In this document: positions 1 through 5,165 of the stretch, piece after piece | Layout: the number at the start of each line of letters is the position of its first letter | Numbering within the stretch: position 1 is the first letter of the stretch | Origin: Actinomycetota bacterium | Lineage (GTDB): Bacteria; Actinomycetota; Actinomycetes; S36-B12; CAIYMF01 | NCBI GenBank assembly: GCA_009699025.1 | Contig: WLOZ01000092.1 | Coordinates: 1-7,069, forward strand | Reading direction: 5' to 3' | Length of the DNA stretch: 7,069 bases | Notes under the pieces: model-generated | Seen by the model: the letters and a program-made list of their open reading frames with translations, nothing else | Told to the model about the DNA's origin: nothing | Database searches by the model: none | Made by a program: the position numbers and the translations under genes

Positions 1-468
1 GAGGTCGCAGGCCTGTTCCTGGCGGCGGGCAGCGCCTGCGGCATCGTCGGCAGGTTCGTCTTCGCCTGGAAGCTAGGAGTCATCCAACGACCACTCGTGG
101 CGGCGGGCGCGATCATGATCGTGGGCGGATGTGGCGTCCTCTGCTTCGCGTTTCTGACAGCGGGCTGGCCGCTGGTGATCGTGACGATGATTGCCCTCGG
201 GGCAGGGTGGGGCTGGAACGGCCTGCTGACCTTTGCTGTGGTCACCATCTTCCCCGAGGCGCCGGCGCGTGCGTCGGGCTACATCGTGCTCGGCGCGGCC
301 GCCGGGGGAGTCGTCGGACCGACCGCCTTCGGGCTGATCGTGCAGGGCTGGGGGTTCAGCGTGGGCTGGACCGTCGCCTCGTGCTGCTTCGTGGTCGCGG
401 CGACGATTCTGCTGCTCGCTCCGCGCTGGCGCCCGGTTGCGGGGGCTCAGGCCAGCTCAGTCGGATGA
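1..468 (+). CDS. MFS transporter, C-terminal part (5' end outside window)
   Basis: The open frame enters at base 1 and gives 155 residues before TGA at 466-468, so the start lies upstream. The fragment is very hydrophobic, with about five membrane segments (roughly residues 1-16, 33-52, 56-78, 93-115 and 121-140), which fits the second six-helix half of a 12-helix major facilitator. A GRFVFAWKLG stretch at residues 17-26 resembles the GRxxxG-type cytoplasmic loop between helices 8 and 9. The GWGWNGLLTFAVV segment followed by FPEAPARASG (residues 69-93) and the glycine-rich GAAAGGVVGP helix recall the CynX/NimT-type branch, but that assignment is from memory of the family. By inference it imports the substrate of the neighbouring catabolic enzymes. 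It converges on the regulator gene and overlaps its 3' end by 12 bp, with no room for a terminator between them. Confidence 0.85.
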   Translation, partial: EVAGLFLAAGSACGIVGRFVFAWKLGVIQRPLVAAGAIMIVGGCGVLCFAFLTAGWPLVIVTMIALGAGWGWNGLLTFAVVTIFPEAPARASGYIVLGAAAGGVVGPTAFGLIVQGWGFSVGWTVASCCFVVAATILLLAPRWRPVAGAQASSVG

Positions 469-1149
469 GGGGGCGGCGTCCTCGTTGCGGCGCACCTGGT
501 CCATCAGGCGCGTCTTCGACGAGAGCACGTGGGTGGTCATGATCGACTCGGCCCACTCAGGGTCCCGGGCGCGGAAGGCGTCGAGAAGCTCACGGTGGTG
601 GCGGTGGCTTCGGTTCACGTCGACGGGCGCGTAGTTGTGCAGCGCCTGCAGGATGACGGGAAGCACGACCAGCACGTTGCGCGCGGGGATCACGTAGTCG
701 GCTCCCGAAGCCTGGGCCACCCCGCCGTGGAACTGGTCGTTGAGCTGGGCGAACCCGCTCATGATCTCGACGTCGGCGAGGCCCGCCTGGGCGGTGAGTT
801 CTTCCATCTGCACGCACAGGCTCTCGAGGTGGTCGACCTCGGCGGGGCTCAGGCGAGTGGCCGCGCGTCGCGCGACAAACCCCTCGACGAGGGCGCGGAG
901 ATCGTAGATCCCCTCAACGTCGAAGCTGTGCCAGTCGACGACCCGGGCGCCCCGGTGGGGGATGACCTCGACGAGGCCCTCCGACTGCAGCCGACGCAGG
1001 CTCTCGCGGATCGGCGTGCGGCTCAACTCGTACTGGGTGGCGAGCTCCGCCTCAGCGAGGTGCGAGCCTGCAGGAATCGTTCCGGCGACTATCTCTCGAC
1101 GCAGCAGGTGGTAGGCCCTGTCGGCCGCCCGCTCGCCATTGTTCGCCAC
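457..1149 (-). CDS. GntR family transcriptional regulator, FadR/FCD subgroup
   Basis: This 230-residue protein has the expected length for an FCD-type GntR regulator. Residues about 10-72 form the winged helix-turn-helix: LRREIVAGTIPAGSHLAEAE, then SRTPIRESLRRLQSEGLV, then the wing HRGARVV. The effector domain follows (about 78-215), with the family's DLRALVE helix at 83-89. Its likely metal or carboxylate ligands are D138 and H141 (NDQFH), H184 or H185 (HRHHRELLDAF) and H207 (TTHV). FCD proteins generally bind small carboxylates through such a metal site, so a pathway acid or CoA-pathway intermediate is a reasonable inducer. The start is GTG at 1149 with only a weak GGTAGG (minus strand, complement of 1159-1164) upstream. 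Only 63 bp separate it from the lyase gene, so the two are probably cotranscribed. Candidate operators lie in 2203-2449; none is visible directly upstream of this gene. Confidence 0.93.
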   Translation of the reverse strand: MANNGERAADRAYHLLRREIVAGTIPAGSHLAEAELATQYELSRTPIRESLRRLQSEGLVEVIPHRGARVVDWHSFDVEGIYDLRALVEGFVARRAATRLSPAEVDHLESLCVQMEELTAQAGLADVEIMSGFAQLNDQFHGGVAQASGADYVIPARNVLVVLPVILQALHNYAPVDVNRSHRHHRELLDAFRARDPEWAESIMTTHVLSSKTRLMDQVRRNEDAAPSSD

Positions 1150-1212
1150 GCGTGGCAGCCTACCGGTCTTGAACCGCGGGAACGGTGGAACTCTCGACCT
1201 GGTCGATTCCTG

Positions 1213-2202
1213 TCACGATGAGGTGTCCGGAATCTCCTTGCCTGGCTGAGCGAGGATCTCGGACCACACGATGTCCTCCATCTCTCGGCGCGAGCCGCCG
1301 CGAGTGAAGTGCCCGAAGGTGGGGATTCCGGTGAGTGACTCGGCGAGGTGCACGGTGTCTGCGTATCGCGTGAGGTCCACGCCAGTGCTGACTCCCATGT
1401 ACTCGAGCATCGCCACGAGGTCTTCGGTCGGCAGGTTGCCGAGCACGTCGTTGTCGCCGGGCAGCCACAGGTCGCCGCCGAGCCCGCAGAAGGCGCCCTC
1501 GATCCAGTCGACGCCGGCGATGAGGGCGGCCAGGGTGTTGGCCAGGGCGAACCCCCCGCGAGTGTGCAGATGAATCCCGATGCCGAGGCCTGGGTGCCTG
1601 ACTCTGATCCGACGAAGCGCGTCGTGAACCTGACGCGGATCAGCGAGCCCGGCCGAGTCGGCGACGTAGATGCTGCGCACCCCGGCGGCGACGATGCGGT
1701 CGACGAAGGCGTCGAGCTTCTCGGGAGAGACGAGGCCCGATCCGTAGGCGAAGAACGACATGACGATCGCCACCGTGACCGGAGTTGAGCCGCTGATCTG
1801 CACGATCTCGTCGAGCTCGTCCCACATCTGGTCGTGAGTGCGGCGCTGATTGATCATGGTGACGTCGGGGTCGGTGCACGTCAGCGCGATGATCTCGTCA
1901 ACACCCGAGTCGAGTGCGCGCTGTGCGCCTCGAGCGTTGGGCACGAGTCCTCGGTAGCTGACACCGGGCAGCCGAGGGACAGAGGCCAGCAGGAGTTCAG
2001 CGTCGGCCATCTGCGGAAGCACCTTGGGATGCGCGAAGGAGACCACCTCGATCTCGGTGACTCCCGCGTCGATCATGCTCTCGACCAGTCGGACCTTGTC
2101 GGCGGTGGCGAGCGTGGACCGCACCGACTGCAGGCCGTCTCGCATGCCTACCTCCACCACGCGCATCGAGGTGGGCAGCAGCAGTGGGCTGGATTCGCTC
2201 AT
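1213..2202 (-). CDS. HMG-CoA lyase-like DRE-TIM metallolyase (substrate probably not HMG-CoA)
   Basis: This 329-residue TIM-barrel lyase aligns along its length with 3-hydroxy-3-methylglutaryl-CoA lyases. It has VVEVGMRDGLQ at 15-25 (catalytic Arg21 and metal-binding Asp22), EVVSFAHPKVLPQMADAE at 52-69, the HxH metal pair H211/H213, ALANTLAAL at 219-227, and GNLPTEDLV at 255-263 (metal ligand Asn256). Such enzymes cleave a beta-hydroxyacyl-CoA bearing a distal carboxylate into acetyl-CoA and an oxoacid. Two departures matter. The catalytic-cysteine loop GGCP is GGDLWLPGDN here (Asp244 in place of Cys), with about three extra residues before the Asn. The HxHD motif is HLHT. The fold and metal site therefore look intact, but a key acid/base is gone. 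The start is ATG at 2200-2202 with AGGAG four bases upstream. It heads the minus-strand unit that ends with the regulator and diverges from the amidase operon. A citramalyl-CoA-type or other aldol lyase is possible. Confidence 0.88.
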   Translation of the reverse strand: MSESSPLLLPTSMRVVEVGMRDGLQSVRSTLATADKVRLVESMIDAGVTEIEVVSFAHPKVLPQMADAELLLASVPRLPGVSYRGLVPNARGAQRALDSGVDEIIALTCTDPDVTMINQRRTHDQMWDELDEIVQISGSTPVTVAIVMSFFAYGSGLVSPEKLDAFVDRIVAAGVRSIYVADSAGLADPRQVHDALRRIRVRHPGLGIGIHLHTRGGFALANTLAALIAGVDWIEGAFCGLGGDLWLPGDNDVLGNLPTEDLVAMLEYMGVSTGVDLTRYADTVHLAESLTGIPTFGHFTRGGSRREMEDIVWSEILAQPGKEIPDTSS

Positions 2203-2206
2203 GGGG

Positions 2207-2211
2207 CTCCT
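2207..2211 (-). promoter_or_regulatory. Ribosome binding site of the lyase gene
   Basis: The minus strand reads AGGAG, then CCCC, then ATG at 2202-2200. The four-base spacing is slightly short but acceptable, and it fixes the lyase start. Confidence 0.75.
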
Positions 2212-2288
2212 GTCACGGTCACATGGTGGGGGTGAGGCGCACGCTCAGGCTGTGCCTCACGGGGTGTCTCACGAAGGTACCATCGCGA

Positions 2289-2298
2289 TTGTGTACAT
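2289..2298. promoter_or_regulatory. GntR/FadR-type operator candidate O1 (TTGTGTACAT)
   Basis: TTGTGTACAT matches 8 of 10 positions of the imperfect palindrome TTGTATACAA, the kind of GT-N2-AC site bound by FCD-type GntR regulators. It lies 87-96 bp upstream of the lyase start. On the minus strand the same bases give TATGTA and, just downstream, CACAAT, either of which could be a poor -10 for the lyase transcript. I see no convincing -35 for them. If the promoter is there, a bound repressor would block it directly. Confidence 0.45.
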
Positions 2299-2368
2299 AG
2301 TGGTGCCACGGAGCACTGACTTTCTCTGATGTCCTCGTCGTGTGGCGGGGGTGGCTGCAGCGAACCCA

Positions 2369-2397
2369 TTGACCATTCCGAGGGTGTTGCATACAAT
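2369..2397 (+). promoter_or_regulatory. Sigma70-type promoter of the amidase operon
   Basis: TTGACC at 2369-2374 and TACAAT at 2392-2397 are separated by exactly 17 bp, so each hexamer is one mismatch from consensus (TTGACA, TATAAT) at ideal spacing. Transcription would start near 2404-2406, giving a leader of about 45 nt before the amidase start. This is the best promoter in the window, and it points into the plus-strand catabolic genes. Its -10 overlaps operator candidate O2, implying repression by steric blocking. Confidence 0.75.
2387..2396. promoter_or_regulatory. GntR/FadR-type operator candidate O2 (TTGCATACAA)
   Basis: TTGCATACAA is a near-perfect palindrome (TTG-N4-CAA) matching 9 of 10 positions of TTGTATACAA. 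It overlaps the -10 TACAAT of the amidase promoter, and its centre lies 98 bp from that of O1. Both sites are in the only divergent promoter region of the window, next to a FCD regulator gene, which supports a shared operator. Direct evidence of binding is absent. Confidence 0.55.
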
Positions 2398-2420
2398 CCA
2401 AACAATCCAAACAATCCAAG
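2394..2420 (+). repeat. Three tandem copies of the 9-bp unit CAATCCAAA
   Basis: Copies lie at 2394-2402, 2403-2411 and 2412-2420; the last differs only in its final base (G for A). The first copy starts inside the -10 hexamer and operator O2, so the array covers the transcription start and the first bases of the amidase leader. It is purine/pyrimidine-skewed and GC-poor relative to its surroundings. It may be a short variable-number repeat, an easily melted initiation region, or a set of half-sites for a regulator. Confidence 0.85.
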
Positions 2421-2441
2421 CGTCGCGTCGAGTTGAGCCCT

Positions 2442-2447
2442 GAGGGG
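2442..2447 (+). promoter_or_regulatory. Ribosome binding site of the amidase gene
   Basis: GAGGGG precedes two in-frame GTG codons at 2450 and 2453. The later one has the more usual spacing, so the start is uncertain by one codon. Confidence 0.55.
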
Positions 2448-2449
2448 GT

Positions 2450-3826
2450 GTGGTGAGCCACTCCGGTGAGTCCTGCGTCGAGCGCTGGGACAGTGCGCGC
2501 GCGCGTTACGCCTCCCTCGACGGCGAGGTTCGGGCCGTCATCACCTGGATCGAAGCCTCGCGGGAGGTTGCCGAGGAGTGCGACCGCCGTGCCGCGGCAG
2601 GCGAGCCCCTCGGTCCGCTGCACGGCCTGTTGATCGGGATCAAGGACAACATTGACGTGGCCGATGTGGTGACCACGGCAGGGGCAGCCTTCCTGTCCGA
2701 CAACCTGGCCACCGAGGACGCGCGCTGCATCGAGTTGCTCAAGGCCCAGGGCGCGGTCGTGATCGCCAAGCTCAACATGGCTGAGCTGGCCTGGGGTGCG
2801 ACCACGCAGAACGCTACCTACGGTGCCTGCCGAAACCCGTGGGACACCGATCGGATCCCGGGAGGCTCGAGCGGAGGATCCGGTGCGGCCCTCGCTGCGC
2901 GCATGTGCGAGGCGGCCCTCGGAACGGACACCGGAGCGTCGGTGCGAGTTCCGGCGGCGCTGAACGGCGTGGTCGGTCTGAGGCCGACCTTTGGGGCCAT
3001 CTCGAACCGCGGCGTGTACCCCGTGGCGTACACCCAGGACGCCGTCGGACCCATGGCGGTGCTCGCCAGCGACGCGGCCCGGTTGACCGAGGCGCTCATC
3101 CAGCACGATCCTGCCGATCCGTACTCGCTCGCCGGGGCTCCCATGCCGGCAACGAGCCTGATCGGGGTGCCACTCGATGGCGTTGTCTTCGGTGTGCCCG
3201 AGTCGTTCTTCTTCGATGACCTCGAGGAGGGAGTGGCCGATCGCATCGACGGTTTCATGAGTTGGCTGAAGGCGCAGGGAGGTCAGCTCGTGCCGGTCGC
3301 CGACTTCGGCCAGGCGCAAGCGTTTGAGCACTGGACCCGAATCGTGCAGAGCGAGGGGGCCTCGCTGCACGAGCCCCGTCTCGGTGACAGTCCCCACCAC
3401 TTCTCGCCCGACGTCCTCGGTCGCGTTTCTGCGGGCCTCGACGTGCGCGCAGTCGACCTCGTGCGCTCGCTCGACTGGCGTCAGCGGTACCGCCACGGGC
3501 TCGGACAGGTGTTCGCGGAGGTCGATGTCATCGTGACACCGGTGGTGCCCATCGACGTCCCCTTTGCCGAGGGCTATGACTCGAGGGCTCAGACTCAGGC
3601 GCTGGGTCGCATCACCTATCCCTGGGCGCTTCACGCCGGCCCCACCCTGACGCTTCCCATCGGCTTCAATTCCGTCACTGAGCTTCCGGTCGGGGTCGCC
3701 CTCAGCGCTGCCCCCTGGTGCGAGGCGCGACTGTTCCAGGTCGCAGACGCCTACCAGCGGGACACCACGTGGCACGAACGACTCCCCCGTATGGTCAGTG
3801 CTCTTGAGGAGGCACCCGTTGACTGA
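2450..3826 (+). CDS. Amidase-signature family amidase
   Basis: The 458-residue protein carries the complete Ser-cisSer-Lys triad of the amidase signature (AS) family. Lys65 is in GIKDNIDV, cis-Ser140 is in PGGSSGGSGAAL (137-148), and nucleophile Ser164 is in GTDTGASVRVPAAL (158-171). The K-to-S and S-to-S spacings (75 and 24) fit the family. The usual GGS before the nucleophile is GAS here (Ala163). AS enzymes hydrolyse amides, carbamoyl compounds or acyl-ureas (examples are malonamidase E2, allophanate hydrolase and GatA). There is no GatB/GatC partner, so a tRNA amidotransferase role is unlikely. There is no signal peptide, so it should be cytosolic. It starts with GTG at 2450 (or 2453) as the first gene of the plus-strand operon. 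Its end overlaps the CoA-transferase start. The likely role is removing the amide nitrogen from a half-amide or carbamoyl intermediate, with the substrate unknown. Confidence 0.9.
   Translation: MVSHSGESCVERWDSARARYASLDGEVRAVITWIEASREVAEECDRRAAAGEPLGPLHGLLIGIKDNIDVADVVTTAGAAFLSDNLATEDARCIELLKAQGAVVIAKLNMAELAWGATTQNATYGACRNPWDTDRIPGGSSGGSGAALAARMCEAALGTDTGASVRVPAALNGVVGLRPTFGAISNRGVYPVAYTQDAVGPMAVLASDAARLTEALIQHDPADPYSLAGAPMPATSLIGVPLDGVVFGVPESFFFDDLEEGVADRIDGFMSWLKAQGGQLVPVADFGQAQAFEHWTRIVQSEGASLHEPRLGDSPHHFSPDVLGRVSAGLDVRAVDLVRSLDWRQRYRHGLGQVFAEVDVIVTPVVPIDVPFAEGYDSRAQTQALGRITYPWALHAGPTLTLPIGFNSVTELPVGVALSAAPWCEARLFQVADAYQRDTTWHERLPRMVSALEEAPVD
3806..3812 (+). promoter_or_regulatory. Ribosome binding site that fixes a TTG start
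   Basis: GAGGAGG lies inside the last codons of the amidase gene, six bases before TTG at 3819. A GTG at 3798 in the same frame lies before this site, so it cannot be served by it. The TTG is therefore the better start for the CoA-transferase. Confidence 0.8.
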
Positions 3827-5063
3827 AATCCCACCGCTGGACGTGAGCACGCTCGAGCGCGCTTCGGCGGGCAAGGGACCACTAGAGGGTCTCCGAGTGC
3901 TCGACGTCGCCACCATGATGGCGGGTCCGTGGGCTGCCACGTACCTTGCCGACTACGGAGCAGACGTCGTCAAGGTCGAGCTTCCGGTCAAGGGCGACCC
4001 CATGCGTCACTGGGGTTCGCAGATCGAGGGAACCTCGTTGGCCTGGAAGGGACTCTCGCGCAACAAGCGGCTCGTCACCTTGGCGCTCAACGTGCCTGAG
4101 GGGCAAGCCCTGCTGCTGCGCCTGGTCAAGGACTTCGACGTGCTCGTCGAGAACTACCGGCCCGGCGTGATGGAGCGATGGGGGCTCGGGCCCGAACAGC
4201 TCCACGCCTCTAACCCGCGGCTCATCATCTTGCGCACGTCGGGCTACGGCCAGACCGGCCCCTACGCCACCAAGCCAGGATTCGGCACGCTCGCCGAGGC
4301 GTTCTCCGGCCTGTCGTACATCACGGGAGCCGAGGATCGCCCACCCGTCCTCTCGGGGTACCCCCTTGCCGACGGAGTCGCGGCCCTCGCCGGTGCGATG
4401 TCGATCCTTGCGGCCGTGTACTGGCGCGATGTGGCGGGAGGGACGGGGCAGGTGATCGACAACGCGATCACCGAGGCCAACTACCGGCTGATCGACTACA
4501 CGATGCTCGACTACGAGAAGCTGGGAATCGTGCGTCAGCGCACCGGCAACCGGTTGGGCGACCTGGCTCCCCGCAACACGTACGAGACGGCCGACGGCGA
4601 GTGGGTCGCCATCTCCGGGGGAACTCAGGGAATCGTCGAACGACTCTTTCGCGCGATGGGGCGTGACGACCTCATCACCGACCCCCGCTTCCTCAACAAC
4701 GCCACACGCCGCGCCAATGTGGTGGCTCTCGACGAGGCCATCGGCGAGTGGATGATCCAGCATCCCCTCGCCCACGTGCTCGAGGTCTTCGAGAATTTCC
4801 AGGTCGCGGGTGCTCCGGTGAACAACATTGCTCAGATTGCCTCCCAAGAGCACTTCAAGGAACGTAATCTGCTTCAAGTAATCGATGACCCTGACCTTGG
4901 TCCGACATCAACGGTTCACGTGCACCCACGCATGTCGGCCACACCCGGAGGCGTCAAGAGCCTGGGCGGTGTGATCGGCCGCGACAACGACGACTTCTAC
5001 CTCCGAGAGGTCGGCTTGACGGCCGACGAGTTTGCACGACTGCGCGAAGCGGGGGCCGTCTAG
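3819..5063 (+). CDS. CaiB/BaiF (family III) CoA-transferase
   Basis: The protein is 414 residues from TTG at 3819. It belongs to the family III CoA-transferases, which move CoA between carboxylates through an aspartyl-CoA anhydride/thioester. Visible hallmarks are GLRVLDVATMMAGPWAA (24-40) with the following YGADVVKVE, LSRNKR and NYRPGVM (112-118), SGYGQTGPYA (141-150), the probable catalytic Asp185 in YPLADGVAAL, and GGTGQVIDNAI at 207-217. The length is typical. The open frame extends upstream to GTG 3798, but GAGGAGG is placed for the TTG, so the gene overlaps the amidase by 8 bp and should be translationally coupled. Family members include succinyl-CoA:citramalate, formyl-CoA and carnitine CoA-transferases. 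Substrate cannot be read from sequence. Pairing with a DRE-TIM lyase suggests it makes the acyl-CoA that the lyase cleaves. Confidence 0.92.
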   Translation: MTEIPPLDVSTLERASAGKGPLEGLRVLDVATMMAGPWAATYLADYGADVVKVELPVKGDPMRHWGSQIEGTSLAWKGLSRNKRLVTLALNVPEGQALLLRLVKDFDVLVENYRPGVMERWGLGPEQLHASNPRLIILRTSGYGQTGPYATKPGFGTLAEAFSGLSYITGAEDRPPVLSGYPLADGVAALAGAMSILAAVYWRDVAGGTGQVIDNAITEANYRLIDYTMLDYEKLGIVRQRTGNRLGDLAPRNTYETADGEWVAISGGTQGIVERLFRAMGRDDLITDPRFLNNATRRANVVALDEAIGEWMIQHPLAHVLEVFENFQVAGAPVNNIAQIASQEHFKERNLLQVIDDPDLGPTSTVHVHPRMSATPGGVKSLGGVIGRDNDDFYLREVGLTADEFARLREAGAV

Positions 5064-5165
5064 GCCGTTTCACCTCCTCCTGGGGGCTCGCCGACTCGAG
5101 AACTGAAGGCGTCACACATTGATCGGTCCATTGCCCGACCTACCAACGCTTCGAAGGAGAACACC
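5064..5165 (+). other. Gap between CoA-transferase and hydantoinase-like genes
   Basis: The 102 bp hold no gene, no convincing stem-loop with a T-tract and no good promoter. Only the ribosome binding site at the right end is clear. The simplest reading is that transcription continues through it. Confidence 0.5.
5154..5159 (+). promoter_or_regulatory. Ribosome binding site of the hydantoinase-like gene
   Basis: AAGGAG, six bases, then ATG at 5166. It is the strongest ribosome binding site in the window together with that of the CoA-transferase. Confidence 0.85.

Larger units (their letters stand above)
2203..2449. promoter_or_regulatory. Divergent intergenic control region
   Basis: This 247-bp gap separates the minus-strand lyase-regulator unit from the plus-strand amidase operon, and no gene is seen in it. 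It is locally AT-richer than the coding sequence. It contains, in order, the lyase ribosome binding site, an operator-like TTGTGTACAT, a strong plus-strand promoter whose -10 is embedded in a second operator-like TTGCATACAA, a triplet 9-bp tandem repeat and the amidase ribosome binding site. The arrangement is that expected of a regulated divergent promoter pair controlled by the adjacent GntR protein. Confidence 0.8.

Noticed and set aside
1194..1206. Perfect 13-bp inverted repeat TCGACCTGGTCGA just after the lyase stop codon
   Set aside because: The loop is too short for a useful hairpin and no T-tract follows on the minus strand. A six-pair palindrome is expected about once or twice by chance in 7 kb for a given spacer length. 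It also does not match the operator candidates.
1213..2202. Annotation as a genuine HMG-CoA lyase in leucine degradation
   Set aside because: The catalytic cysteine is missing and none of the usual leucine-pathway partners (acyl-CoA dehydrogenase, methylcrotonyl-CoA carboxylase, enoyl-CoA hydratase) are in the window.
2219..3940. A 573-codon open frame on the minus strand opposite the amidase gene
   Set aside because: Its translation is rich in Arg, Gly, His and Asp without any recognisable motif, and it lies opposite an amidase with a complete catalytic triad. Long antisense frames of this kind are expected in GC-rich DNA.
5055..5070. Possible terminator after the CoA-transferase (GGCC repeats flanking its stop codon)
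   Set aside because: Only a four-pair stem with no T-tract, so it is not a credible intrinsic terminator.
5119..5146. Possible promoter TTGATC-16-TACCAA before the hydantoinase-like gene
   Set aside because: The -10 matches only three of six positions. The implied transcript would start almost on the ribosome binding site.
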